From: Clostridiales bacterium
GTDB lineage: Bacteria; Bacillota; Clostridia; Peptostreptococcales; Anaerovoracaceae
Direction: 5' to 3'
Length of the DNA: 64,000 nucleotides
NCBI GenBank assembly: GCA_015258265.1
Contig: JABZIP010000001.1
Span: forward strand, 209,524-273,523
The notes under the pieces are model-generated. The model ran no database searches. It was not told the origin of the DNA and saw only the letters and a program-made list of their open reading frames with translations. A program made the position numbers and the translations under genes. Of this stretch, positions 18,056 through 26,714 are shown in pieces. Each line of letters starts with the position of its first letter. Within the stretch, counting starts at the first letter, position 1.

Positions 18056-18220
18056 ATGGAGTGGGTGAATAAAAATCGCTTCAAACTCAAACAAATTATG
18101 CGTATGCTGTTTCTGCTAATCGGCGGCACATTTATATGTGTAGGTGCAAGTCGTGGCGAAATTGCTATCGTATTTGAAAAAGCTGTTAAGCTGTGCTTGG
18201 AGTGTGTAGGAATTGGATAA
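18056..18220 (+). CDS. Small CXXC membrane protein of the CD1871A family
   Basis: A 54-residue protein starting [13 protein letters not shown], with one transmembrane helix (about 16-32), the conserved SRGE just after it (32-35) and a C-terminal CLECVGIG (47-54). This fits the CD1871A-type CXXC proteins that I recall in front of 4Fe-4S membrane proteins in Clostridia. The two cysteines could exchange electrons with the Fe-S protein or with the TlpA lipoprotein downstream. GGGAGAAG lies 6-7 bases before the ATG. Its stop overlaps the TTG start of the next gene. Confidence 0.8.
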   Translation: MEWVNKNRFKLKQIMRMLFLLIGGTFICVGASRGEIAIVFEKAVKLCLECVGIG

Positions 18221-19139
18221 ATCGGGAATAATTGCCAAAGCGGTGTATTTCATTAAGTCCAGAAATACAATACAAATGCTCGCGACGCTTGTTACGAATA
18301 TACACTTGCCGAATTTTGTGAGTGGAAGTTTGTATCAAGGGAAACTTAAGCAATATTGTGTGCCGGGACTCAACTGCTATTCTTGTCCGGGAGCGACCGG
18401 CGCCTGTCCTATCGGGGCATTTCAAGCTGTGGTGGGCTCGTCGAAGTTTAACTTTTCTTATTACATAACGGGTGTAGCAATCTTATTCGGGGTATTGATG
18501 GGACGGTTTATATGCGGATTCCTCTGCCCGTTCGGGTGGTTTCAAGATTTGCTGCATAAAATACCGACGCCGAAATTCAGTACAAAAAAATTGAAGATTT
18601 TGACATATTTGAAGTACGGAATATTGGCAATCACTGTGGTTGCGCTTCCGATATTGCTAACTAATCCGGCGGGAATAGCATCGCCGTTTTTTTGCAAATA
18701 CATATGTCCGCAAGGAATTCTGGAAGGTGGGATTCCGCTCTCGCTTGCAAGTCCGAACATTAGGGGAGCACTCGGAACGCTTTTCACATTAAAGGCGGCA
18801 ATTCTTGCAAGTGTGATTGTACTGAGTATGTTGTTTTATAGACCGTTTTGCAAATGGATTTGCCCGCTCGGAGCATTTTACGCATTATTCAATAAGATTT
18901 CGTTTGTAAATTACGATGTAAATATGAATAGGTGTGTTTCGTGCGGTAAGTGTAGTCGCACTTGCAAAATGGATGTTGATATTACCCAAAATACTGCGCA
19001 TCCTGAATGTATTAGGTGCGGGGAATGTATAAAAGTATGCCCGACCAAGGCTATCAGTGTTAATATGGGATTGAAAAATTCCTTAGAAAATAAAACAAAG
19101 AAAACGAGAATGGGAGAATTAGAAAATGAAAACAATTAA
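18213..19139 (+). CDS. Polytopic 4Fe-4S membrane protein (NapH/MauN-like)
   Basis: The 308-residue protein has about five transmembrane helices and many Cys motifs. Two membrane-edge CxxxCP loops ([11 protein letters not shown] near residue 94 and [11 protein letters not shown] near residue 214) are those of NapH/MauN/RdxA relatives. The C-terminal part has two ferredoxin-type clusters, [14 protein letters not shown] (near 242) and [12 protein letters not shown] (near 267). An additional CPGATGACP lies near residue 55. It should move electrons through or at the membrane, here presumably to the TlpA-like protein. TTG start at 18213 overlapping the small CXXC gene; the end overlaps the next gene by 14 bases. 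Confidence 0.88.
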   Translation: MDKSGIIAKAVYFIKSRNTIQMLATLVTNIHLPNFVSGSLYQGKLKQYCVPGLNCYSCPGATGACPIGAFQAVVGSSKFNFSYYITGVAILFGVLMGRFICGFLCPFGWFQDLLHKIPTPKFSTKKLKILTYLKYGILAITVVALPILLTNPAGIASPFFCKYICPQGILEGGIPLSLASPNIRGALGTLFTLKAAILASVIVLSMLFYRPFCKWICPLGAFYALFNKISFVNYDVNMNRCVSCGKCSRTCKMDVDITQNTAHPECIRCGECIKVCPTKAISVNMGLKNSLENKTKKTRMGELENENN

Positions 19140-19983
19140 GAGAATTTTACCTTTTGCCATTGTGCTTTTAATGGTGCTTTCTTTAGTAGGATGCAATCAA
19201 ACGAATTCGCAAAACGCAGATTCCGCTCAGACGGCGGATATCTTTGAAACATTTCCAGATTTTGAGGGCAAGGATTTTGATGGCAATGATGTAGATCAAA
19301 CATTGTTTGCTGAAAATGATGTAACCGTTTTGAATTTTTGGTTTAACGGTTGCTCCGCTTGTGTAAACGAAATGCCGGGACTTGAAAAGTTTAATGAAAA
19401 ATTGCGCGAAAAAGGCGCAGAGATTGTCGGCGTAAATGTTCAGATTGCGCAAGACGAGGAAGCACTTGAAGAAGCCAAAGAAATACTTTCGAAGCAAGGC
19501 GTAACATATAAGAATATATATATTACAGGCGGAGACGATGCAGAAAAGTATGTGGGAAACATTTTTAGTTTCCCTACGACAATATTAGTCGACAAAAGTG
19601 GTAAAATCATTGGAAATCAAATAGTGGGTGCTATTGACGGCGAAAAGAGAATGCAAGCAATTTTGGATGTTATTGATGACATCAAAGCAGGTAAAGAAAA
19701 TGCCAGAACAATAAATACAACAAACTCGTCAGAACAAGAAATAGCGAAACTGATGGAACAGGAAAACGATTTTTTCAATAAGCATCCGGATCCTTGGAAC
19801 AAGGTGTTTGCGCAAGTACAAAAGGACAATGTGCAAGACGGCGCTGCGGATTATGCGACTTTCTTAAGAACGCAAATTGAAAATATCAAAGACAGCTTGA
19901 CTGCAGAAGAGCTTAAGATTTTAAATGATGATGTAAAGCAAATTGAAGAAATAGAGAAAAAAATCGCAGCATTGAAAAAATAA
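19126..19983 (+). CDS. TlpA-family thioredoxin-like lipoprotein
   Basis: The 285-residue protein has a lipoprotein signal peptide with the lipobox LVGC (Cys about residue 22), then a TlpA/ResA thioredoxin domain with the active-site CSAC (in NGCSACVNEMPG, near residue 83) and the cis-proline loop FSFPTTILVD around residue 145. A charged helical extension (about 190-285) follows, which the usual TlpA proteins lack. It should act outside the membrane as a thiol reductant or oxidant, with electrons from the Fe-S protein upstream. Last gene of the cassette, closed by a strong terminator. Confidence 0.9.
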   Translation: MKTIKRILPFAIVLLMVLSLVGCNQTNSQNADSAQTADIFETFPDFEGKDFDGNDVDQTLFAENDVTVLNFWFNGCSACVNEMPGLEKFNEKLREKGAEIVGVNVQIAQDEEALEEAKEILSKQGVTYKNIYITGGDDAEKYVGNIFSFPTTILVDKSGKIIGNQIVGAIDGEKRMQAILDVIDDIKAGKENARTINTTNSSEQEIAKLMEQENDFFNKHPDPWNKVFAQVQKDNVQDGAADYATFLRTQIENIKDSLTAEELKILNDDVKQIEEIEKKIAALKK

Positions 19984-19985
19984 TA

Positions 19986-20013
19986 AAAAGGACCGAGCTT
20001 GCTCGGTCCTTTT
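19986..20013. terminator. Bidirectional terminator
   Basis: AAAAGGACCGAGC and GCTCGGTCCTTTT form a 13-base stem with A and T tracts at either end, placed between two convergent genes, so it can stop transcription from both sides. Confidence 0.9.
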
Positions 20014-20014
20014 A

Positions 20015-20833
20015 TTATTTTCTAAAGCGAACAAAATCCTTGTCCATTTCGTTTATCGATGGTGAAAAATTGATTGTTATTCCGCGCCAAGATATGCTGA
20101 TAGATCCAAGAAAAGTTTGATGCCCGTAGCTGGCTCTCGCTTCAAAATCGTAGATTTTTGCACGAGATTCACTGATGTGAACATAAGCCTCTCCACGCGA
20201 AATCCCTAGATGCGAACCGATTTTATATCTAAAACTGCAACCGTGGTTAGGATCTAAATCATAAATCGATAAGGTTTTGGAACTTAGAACTATGCCGTTT
20301 TCGTTTAAAAATTCAACTTCGGCGTATGAATCATTCACATCAACTGAAAAGGGTTCACCCCAACTAAAAGCTATTATGTCTGTACCCAAAAATAGAGGGG
20401 CTTTATTCCAGCGCCATACAGCTTTCATACCGGCAGATGTTTCATAATCTGAAATATTGTGTGATAATTTGCGTAATGAAATATTGCAGTTGGCACCAAC
20501 GCGAGATAATATAGATGATGGAATGTTAGAAATCGGATAATCTCTGTACTCTTCCATAGCGGCAATATCTGATTTTGAATATCCCATTTTGTGTAATTCG
20601 TCATATGTAAATTTGTTGAGCGCAGTATTAAAAATAAATTGATTGCTATTACGATTTTGCTTTGAATACTGCGAAAGAGCAGCGGTTGTTTTCATCGTAA
20701 GTAATTCGTTTTTTTGGTAAAACTGGTCAGTCGGTAAACCTGATTTGAGATTTGTTGTGTTTGCGTATGAAAGGGAAAACGACAGTAGTATAACTAATGT
20801 AATTATAAGTGATAAAAATTTTAATTTTCTCAT
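20015..20833 (-). CDS. Exported protein of unknown function
   Basis: The 272-residue protein has a clear signal peptide (1-25, LSLIITLVILLSFSLSYA core) and no other membrane segment, so it is secreted or wall-associated. A helical N-terminal third includes a YSKSDIAAMEEY stretch, while the C-terminal part (from about 120) looks like beta strands, with repeated W, Y and F residues. I do not recognise the family. It is transcribed alone, convergent with the TlpA operon. Confidence 0.7.
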   Translation of the reverse strand: MRKLKFLSLIITLVILLSFSLSYANTTNLKSGLPTDQFYQKNELLTMKTTAALSQYSKQNRNSNQFIFNTALNKFTYDELHKMGYSKSDIAAMEEYRDYPISNIPSSILSRVGANCNISLRKLSHNISDYETSAGMKAVWRWNKAPLFLGTDIIAFSWGEPFSVDVNDSYAEVEFLNENGIVLSSKTLSIYDLDPNHGCSFRYKIGSHLGISRGEAYVHISESRAKIYDFEARASYGHQTFLGSISISWRGITINFSPSINEMDKDFVRFRK

Positions 20834-21013
20834 GTCAATCGTCCTTTACATAACACTAGGATAGGTTTACAATAAAAGTATAACAAAAAAACTACATTAA
20901 ATCAAGAGTAGTTTAAGAAACAGGAAGCAATTCGCGAGTACAGTATTTATAATATACTCAGAATCGGCAAAATACCGTGATTGATACAACTATGACATAT
21001 AAGGAGGTAGATG

Positions 21014-21280
21014 ATGAACATTTTGGAAGTGTTAGTTGTTGCAGTAGTTTTGACCTTATTTAATTTTTTGGTTTTCGGTCTTAATTCACAAACTTCGGCA
21101 ATTATGGGAATTTTATCCGGCTCGTTTTTACTATTTAGTATATACATAATGGCGAAAATGGCGCTAAGAGATTTTATGGAAGACAGGGATAAACAGCAGG
21201 AATCACAATTAAAGGATGAGGTAGAAAGTTTAAAAATTGAAGTAGAGAAGCTGGTAAAAATAATATCGGAAAAAGAATAA
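21014..21280 (+). CDS. Small membrane protein with a coiled-coil tail
   Basis: The 88-residue protein has two hydrophobic helices (about 3-24 and 28-50) and then a charged heptad-like helix rich in Glu, Lys and Leu to the end. AAGGAGG (21001-21007) stands 6 bases before the ATG at 21014; an ATG at 21011 is also possible but too close. Function unknown. It is followed by the promoter of the large LRR protein. Confidence 0.65.
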   Translation: MNILEVLVVAVVLTLFNFLVFGLNSQTSAIMGILSGSFLLFSIYIMAKMALRDFMEDRDKQQESQLKDEVESLKIEVEKLVKIISEKE

Positions 21281-21300
21281 TTGTTTTCAGAAAAGGGTAG

Positions 21301-21329
21301 TTGACAACTTATGTTGCTAAGAGTATAAT
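21301..21329 (+). promoter_or_regulatory. Consensus promoter of the LRR surface protein
   Basis: TTGACA (21301-21306), 17 bases, TATAAT (21324-21329): a perfect consensus promoter, 70 bases before the start codon. Confidence 0.8.
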
Positions 21330-21344
21330 AATTTTCGTCTTGAG

Positions 21345-21358
21345 TTAGCATATGCTAA
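21345..21358. promoter_or_regulatory. Palindrome just downstream of the LRR promoter
   Basis: TTAGCATATGCTAA is a perfect 14-base palindrome about 10 bases after the expected transcription start, a typical place for a repressor site. Confidence 0.4.
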
Positions 21359-21399
21359 TCTAAAAAATTATTACTGAAACAAGGAGGAAACGAAAAAGA

Positions 21400-24300
21400 A
21401 TGGCAATTATTCAAAAAAAGAAAGTTATAGCAATTGTAACGGCATTGGTAGTTGCGATTATGCAAATGCTGCCTGTGATTTCAAATGCAGACACCGCTGA
21501 ATTTGAAATAAATGACGGCGTGCTGGTAAGGTACAACGGCGAAGATGCAGAAGTTCGTGTACCGGCAGGTGTAACGCAGATAGGGGAAGGAGCGTTTTTA
21601 AATAAGAGTAAGATAGCGGAGGTTTATATTCCGCAAGGAGTTACAAATATAGGGAAAAGAGCATTTGAAGGCTGCAAAAATCTTAAGTATGTGCAGCTTC
21701 CGCAAGACCTCGAATACATAGGCGAAAAGGCATTTTATTCAAGCGGGATTCAATTTGCGAAAATGCCTGAAGGACTTAAGAGTATCGGAGCGAGGGCTTA
21801 TTACAATTCAAAAATAAGCGCAGTTTCTCTAAATGAAGGACTTGAGAACATAGGAGCAAGTGCTTTTGAGACCTGCTATCGTCTTGAGGGTTTGTTGATT
21901 CCCGAAAGTGTAACGGCGGTAGGAAAATCGGTTGCTGGTGATAACGGCTCGGCGTTTAAGTGGTTGCTTTTCAAAAATGATCAAACAGCTATCGAGGGAA
22001 TGCCAACGGATGTGATGTCCATAACTTATTATGGAGGAGAACCGTCCACGATTAAAACGCTGTATCAAGCGGAATTTGACAAAAAACAGGCAAAAGGAAA
22101 AGTAACAAGTTTAAAATTCGGTGAAAAGAGTACATTTAAGCCTGTAACAAATATATCAATTACAAACCGAAATATAAATTTAACGGCAGGTCAGATTGCG
22201 AATATTGAGGCGCAAGTTGAACCAAGTGATGCGACGGATCAGAGATTAACGTATTTATCGGAAAAAGATAATATAGCAAGCGTTGATAAAAACGGATTGA
22301 TAACAGGCGTAAAACTCGGAACAACTAATGTTTGGGTATTTTCAGCAGACGGAACTGCTGCGCAGATTACCGTAAATGTGGAGGCTCCTGTTGGAAGGGA
22401 ATTTGAAATTTCGGCAACAGGTGTGTTGTCCGCATATTATGGACATGATACGGTCATAACTATTCCGACCGAGGTAACTACAATAGCGGAAAATGCGTTT
22501 TCCGGAGAGAAAAACATTAAAAAAGTAGTGTTTGGAGATAATGTAAATACAATAGAAAAGTCTGCGTTTGCAAATTGTAGCGCTTTGGAAGAAATTGATT
22601 TGAGCGGAGCGGCTGCACTAAATTCGATAGGAAAAGAAGCCTTTTTCAAGTGTACGAATTTAAGAGAAATTAGAATACCTTTGAATGTTGCAAGTATAGC
22701 CGAGAGCGCATTTGCGGGTTGCATAGGACTGAAAAATGTTCGTTTTGAAGCAGGAAGCAAGGTCAATGTGCTGTCGGAGGGTGTTTTTTCCGGTTGTACA
22801 AACTTGGAGAGTGTTAATATACCTACCGAGTGTGTGGAAATCGGTAAAGGAGCGTTCTCGGGAGATTCCAAACTGGTATCTATAGAGTTTAACGAGAAGT
22901 TGAAAACTATAGGCAAGTCTGCTTTTTATGCGGCAAGGTCGCTTGTGGAAGTAAAAGTGCCGGAAGGTGTAACTACCATAGGCGAGGAGGCGTTTTACGG
23001 TAACAGCAATTTAGAAAAAATAACACTCCCATCGACATTTACGCAGCTACAGGGAAAGAAAGTTTTTGCATTTATCTTCGACAACAAAGAAGCGCAAAAT
23101 ATCGGCAAATTGACAAATGTAGTAATTGCTGAAGGCAACCCGAAATACAGATCGGAAAAAGGATTAGTTTATGAGGGAAGTACATTGGTATACATTCCTC
23201 AGGGAATAGAACATGCCGCGGTAGCAGACGGGACAACGATAATAGGCAAATTCGCCGCAGTTGTGCATCAAAATTTAAAAACGGTAGTGATACCGAAAGG
23301 AGTTACCAAGATAGAAGAAAGCGCGTTTGTGAATTGCGACGGTATAGAAAGCGTAAAGCTGCCTGATACATTGGAGGAAGTAGGAGTAGGCGTTTTCCTA
23401 GGCTGTGAAGAATGCACGGATTTAGTAATACCGAAGAGTGTTAAGAAAATAGGGGGACTCGCATTTTATGAGCTTGAGAATTTGAGAGAGCTTGTAATTC
23501 CTGACGGCGTAACCAAAATTGAAAAGCATGCAGTTGCCGGAAATGATGAGATGCAGCATTTGATATTATCGAGAAATTTGGTTGAAGTCGCTGAAAATGG
23601 CTGCTCGTTTTATCCTAATGCTGAGGAACTTTATTTACCGGAGAAATTGGAAAAGATTGGACCTCAAGGATTTGGAGCATTTCAAAAAGTGCAGTATTTA
23701 GAACTGCCAAAGTCGCTAAAACAAGTGGGTTCAGAAGCGTTTTCACTTATGAACTCTTTGAAATCGGTTTATATCCCGGGAGAATTACAGGTACCCGTAG
23801 ATATTTTCAATAAAACCACGAGTCCTAAGATATACATATTTTCACATAATGCGAATGACACGGTGAAAAACTTAGCTAAAACGCCTCAGTATGAACTTAT
23901 AGATCTTTCTTACGAAAAAGCTGCGAACAGAAAAGTTGAGCTTCAAGGATTCGAAAAGTTGCTGAACGACACAAACCATGAAAGCGTGTTTGCGGTGAAG
24001 ATTAACGAAGAGGAAGCTAAAAATAAAGAAATCGTTAGGCTTAATATTACAGTAAAGGAAGGGGAAAAAGAACTGAAAGCGCCTCTCGGTACAATGAAGT
24101 TGGTAATAGAGCTTACCCCTGAACAGGAGAACGGCAATTACAAAATATACAAGGAAAATAACGGAGCATACGCGGAACTCGAAACCAAAAGGGTTGACAG
24201 ATTTTTAGTTGGAGATATAAACGAGTTCGGTAGTGTAGTTGTTTTGGAGAAACAAGCGGCGCAAACATCGGGAAGATCTAGAAGCGGCGCAAGTGCGGTA

Positions 24301-25017
24301 TCAACACAAAATACGGAGAATAAATCTGCCGTAACTGTTAAAAACGAAGCTGCAAAAGAGCTTGTAAAAGACATAAACGACCAATCGCAAGCAAACCAAA
24401 TTGACAAACTGGTAGAGGACAAACCTGTAACTGAAAAGAAAGAAGCTCTCAAGGCATTGACAGATGATACGAAAACAAAGTTGTCAAAAACCGTACTTGC
24501 CAAGTATACGGATGTTAAAACGGGCGAGTGGTATTCGAAAGACCTTGCAGTTGTAATAAGCATGGGACTTGTAAAGGGGACGGGTAAAGCTACGGTATCT
24601 CCGTTGAAAGATGTTACAGGAAAAGAACTTATGTCTATGCTTGTAAGATGCGCGGGCAAGCAAGTAAAGCCGGTAGTAGGAGATAAGTGGTATGAACCGT
24701 ACGAAAAGGAAGCGGCAATTCTTGGACTTAGCAGCGGTCTGACCTTTGATGTGTCTAAGGATTTGACGCGAGCAGAAGTTGCGCAGATGCTTTACAAGTA
24801 TGTAAGGCTCACAAGCAAAGACACATATAGCTTGAATCTAAAGGCGCTTGACGGCGTAAAGGATGCAAAAGATATACCTGCTGAATACAAAGAAGCTGTG
24901 GCATATATGTACCAGCTGGGAATAATCAAGGGCTATGAAGACGGTTCGTTTTTGGCGGATAAAGAGGTATCCAGAATAGAGGTGATATCGCTACTTGCGA
25001 GGTTACTTGCGATGTAG
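21400..25017 (+). CDS. Large surface protein: BspA-type LRR, Big_2 and SLH domains
   Basis: The 1205-residue protein has a signal peptide (about 1-31), a first block of LRR_5 (BspA/TpLRR) repeats of the IGxxAFxxCxxL type (about 40-200), a bacterial Ig-like Big_2 domain (about 247-326), a second long LRR_5 block (about 335-820), a charged linker, and C-terminal SLH repeats (from about 1031) ending GYEDGSF...ISLLARLLA. SLH domains hold proteins on the secondary wall polymer; BspA-type LRRs often mediate adhesion to host proteins or other bacteria. The strong promoter suggests high expression. AAGGAGG at 21381 lies 12 bases before the ATG, a little far. Confidence 0.92.
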   Translation: MAIIQKKKVIAIVTALVVAIMQMLPVISNADTAEFEINDGVLVRYNGEDAEVRVPAGVTQIGEGAFLNKSKIAEVYIPQGVTNIGKRAFEGCKNLKYVQLPQDLEYIGEKAFYSSGIQFAKMPEGLKSIGARAYYNSKISAVSLNEGLENIGASAFETCYRLEGLLIPESVTAVGKSVAGDNGSAFKWLLFKNDQTAIEGMPTDVMSITYYGGEPSTIKTLYQAEFDKKQAKGKVTSLKFGEKSTFKPVTNISITNRNINLTAGQIANIEAQVEPSDATDQRLTYLSEKDNIASVDKNGLITGVKLGTTNVWVFSADGTAAQITVNVEAPVGREFEISATGVLSAYYGHDTVITIPTEVTTIAENAFSGEKNIKKVVFGDNVNTIEKSAFANCSALEEIDLSGAAALNSIGKEAFFKCTNLREIRIPLNVASIAESAFAGCIGLKNVRFEAGSKVNVLSEGVFSGCTNLESVNIPTECVEIGKGAFSGDSKLVSIEFNEKLKTIGKSAFYAARSLVEVKVPEGVTTIGEEAFYGNSNLEKITLPSTFTQLQGKKVFAFIFDNKEAQNIGKLTNVVIAEGNPKYRSEKGLVYEGSTLVYIPQGIEHAAVADGTTIIGKFAAVVHQNLKTVVIPKGVTKIEESAFVNCDGIESVKLPDTLEEVGVGVFLGCEECTDLVIPKSVKKIGGLAFYELENLRELVIPDGVTKIEKHAVAGNDEMQHLILSRNLVEVAENGCSFYPNAEELYLPEKLEKIGPQGFGAFQKVQYLELPKSLKQVGSEAFSLMNSLKSVYIPGELQVPVDIFNKTTSPKIYIFSHNANDTVKNLAKTPQYELIDLSYEKAANRKVELQGFEKLLNDTNHESVFAVKINEEEAKNKEIVRLNITVKEGEKELKAPLGTMKLVIELTPEQENGNYKIYKENNGAYAELETKRVDRFLVGDINEFGSVVVLEKQAAQTSGRSRSGASAVSTQNTENKSAVTVKNEAAKELVKDINDQSQANQIDKLVEDKPVTEKKEALKALTDDTKTKLSKTVLAKYTDVKTGEWYSKDLAVVISMGLVKGTGKATVSPLKDVTGKELMSMLVRCAGKQVKPVVGDKWYEPYEKEAAILGLSSGLTFDVSKDLTRAEVAQMLYKYVRLTSKDTYSLNLKALDGVKDAKDIPAEYKEAVAYMYQLGIIKGYEDGSFLADKEVSRIEVISLLARLLAM

Positions 25018-25121
25018 ATATAATAGCAAGTTGAAAAATTAGATTGTCAGCTTGAATTTTAAGAAACAGCCGCAAGAAACCAAAAACTTTGTATAAAATA
25101 ACAAAAAAAATAAAAAAACTG

Positions 25122-25150
25122 TTGACAAACAACAAAAAATGATATATTCT
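25122..25150 (+). promoter_or_regulatory. Promoter of the argGH leader
   Basis: TTGACA (25122-25127) followed after 17 bases by TATTCT (25145-25150), or after 15 by TATATT (25143-25148). Transcription should begin near 25157, giving a leader of about 285 bases before argG. Confidence 0.6.
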
Positions 25151-25196
25151 ATTGCAAATAGGAGGAAAGCATAGCTATTAGCGTGCATTTGCGAAG

Positions 25197-25355
25197 ATGA
25201 ATTTTAACAATGAACTTAGATTAAGACGAAGAAACAGATACGCGAACCGTCAGTGGAGATGGAGCGCTTTTTGTGGTTACCTCAACTTAATCTCGGTGTC
25301 AAAGTTAAAGTTTGTGAAAATGGAGTCTAGCGGATATTATTCAATTTCGGGATAA
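25197..25355 (+). CDS. Arginine-rich leader peptide of argGH
   Basis: A 52-codon ORF in the argG leader starts MNFNNEL and continues RLRRRNRYANRQWRW, so seven of codons 8-21 specify arginine (AGA five times, CGA, CGT); there is none after that. It ends at 25355, about 30 bases before the terminator hairpin. The only start in the frame is the ATG at 25197; it has no close ribosome site. The AGGAGG at 25160-25165 lies 31 bases upstream and could serve a short preceding frame (from ATA or GTG) that ends LRR and TGA, overlapping this start as ATGA. The arrangement fits a ribosome-stalling leader peptide for arginine. A regulatory peptide is inferred from composition and position. Confidence 0.6.
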   Translation: MNFNNELRLRRRNRYANRQWRWSAFCGYLNLISVSKLKFVKMESSGYYSISG

Positions 25356-25419
25356 TTGTACAGGCAAAATTTATCATAGTTTATTGACGACAGAGGGATT
25401 AAGTCCTCTGTCGTTTTTT
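25218..25419 (+). promoter_or_regulatory. Candidate arginine attenuator with alternative helices
   Basis: Four segments can be read. Segment 1, AGATTAAG (25218-25225), lies in the Arg codons and is exactly complementary to segment 2, CTTAATCT (25286-25293). Segment 2 continues as CTCGGTGTCAA (to 25302), which can pair imperfectly with TTGACGACAGAG (25384-25395), the 5' arm of the terminator (segment 3). Segment 4 is the terminator 3' arm. A ribosome stalled on Arg codons would mask segment 1, freeing 2 to pair with 3 and so block termination, letting argGH be read when arginine is short. Base pairing was judged by eye. Confidence 0.5.
25387..25419 (+). terminator. Intrinsic terminator in the argG leader
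   Basis: ACGACAGAGG (25387-25396) pairs perfectly with CCTCTGTCGT (25405-25414), followed by six T. It stands 22 bases before the argG ATG and after its promoter, so transcripts must pass it to reach argG. Confidence 0.88.
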
Positions 25420-25440
25420 ATTGTAACAAGGAGGGAAAAA

Positions 25441-26706
25441 ATGAAAAATCTAAAGAAGGAAAAGGTAGTGCTGGCGTATTCTGGAGGTCTTGACACATCT
25501 ATAATTCTCACATGGCTGAAAGAGGAAAAAGATATGGATGTAATAGCAGTGTGTGTCGATGTGGGACAAAAACAGGACTTTTCTGCATTAAAGGAAAAGG
25601 CACTTAAAACGGGAGCGAGTAAGGTTTATGTAATAGACGCAAAGGAGAGTTTCATAAGCGACTATGCGTTCAAGGGACTTAGGGCGGGAGCCATATATGA
25701 GGACGATTACTTGCTAGGTACGGCGTATGCAAGACCGCTAATTTCAAAGATACTTGTGGAAATTGCGAAAAAAGAAGGCGCGGGTGGAATTGCGCATGGT
25801 GCGACAGGCAAAGGAAACGATCAGGTAAGATTTGAAACGGCAATTAAATCTATTGCGCCTGAATTAACCATAATTGCACCGTGGCGAAGTTGGCATTTTA
25901 ATTCAAGAGAAGAATTGCTGGATTATGCGAAGAAACATAACATCCCTATACCGCCGAAGAAAGAGGACAATTACAGCAGAGATGACAATTTGTGGCACAT
26001 AAGCCATGAGGGGAACGACTTGGAAGATACTGCGCATGCGCATAGTGAACGAATTTATCAAAAAACGGAATCGCTTAAAAATGCTTGCGAAGAAGCGGAG
26101 CTTATAACAATAGGGTTTGAAAAAGGCACGCCAAAAACATTGAACGGTAAAGCCATGAAGCCTGTACAACTTATGGAAGAACTCAACAAAAAAGCGGGCA
26201 AGCACGGAGTAGGCGTGATAGATATAGTGGAAAATAGGCTTGTCGGAATGAAATCCAGAGGTGTGTACGAATCACCCGCAGCCAGCGTGCTCTACACGGC
26301 GCACAAGATACTCGAAAAATTGACATTGGACAAGGCGACCATGCATTATAAGCAGCAGTTGAGCATCCGATATGCCGAACTTGCATACGACGGACTTTGG
26401 TTTTCACCTTTGAAGGAAGCGCTTGATGCATTCGTGGATGAAACGCAAAAATATGTTACGGGTTCCGTAAGTCTTGAACTCTTCAAGGGGAACGTACTAA
26501 ATAAAGGAGCAAAATCACCATACAGTTTGTATAGTGAGGAACTTGTAACATTTGACGGCGGTAGCGGGTACGACCAAAATGATGCTACGGGATTTATCAA
26601 TTTACATAGCTTGCCGCTTTGTGTATGCGCGCAGGTTCATGGCAAAGAAACTTTGAAAACGCCAAGTGATAATGAAAATAATTCGATTTATGATTTGGCG
26701 ATATAG
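25441..26706 (+). CDS. argG: Argininosuccinate synthase
   Basis: ArgG joins citrulline and aspartate with ATP to argininosuccinate. The 421-residue protein begins with the ATP-binding LAYSGGLDTSI after a few residues, has GTAYARPLISK near residue 101, HGATGKGNDQVRFE near residue 119 and SREELLDYAKKHNIPIP near 158, all typical. The ATG at 25441 is chosen because AAGGAGGG (25428-25435) sits 5 bases before it; an upstream in-frame extension would run through the terminator hairpin. It forms a unit with argH and follows an Arg-rich leader. No other arg genes are in the window. Confidence 0.97.
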   Translation: MKNLKKEKVVLAYSGGLDTSIILTWLKEEKDMDVIAVCVDVGQKQDFSALKEKALKTGASKVYVIDAKESFISDYAFKGLRAGAIYEDDYLLGTAYARPLISKILVEIAKKEGAGGIAHGATGKGNDQVRFETAIKSIAPELTIIAPWRSWHFNSREELLDYAKKHNIPIPPKKEDNYSRDDNLWHISHEGNDLEDTAHAHSERIYQKTESLKNACEEAELITIGFEKGTPKTLNGKAMKPVQLMEELNKKAGKHGVGVIDIVENRLVGMKSRGVYESPAASVLYTAHKILEKLTLDKATMHYKQQLSIRYAELAYDGLWFSPLKEALDAFVDETQKYVTGSVSLELFKGNVLNKGAKSPYSLYSEELVTFDGGSGYDQNDATGFINLHSLPLCVCAQVHGKETLKTPSDNENNSIYDLAI

Positions 26707-26714
26707 GAGGGATT

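Noticed and set aside
25150..25430. T-box riboswitch in front of argG
   Set aside because: The leader has the right length and a terminator, but the conserved T-box antiterminator sequence (GGTGGnACCGCG type) is absent; only a loose GTGGTTACC is present, within the Arg-rich frame's tail.
25384..25440. Upstream start for argG
   Set aside because: It would read through the terminator stem; the ATG at 25441 has AAGGAGGG at 5 bases.
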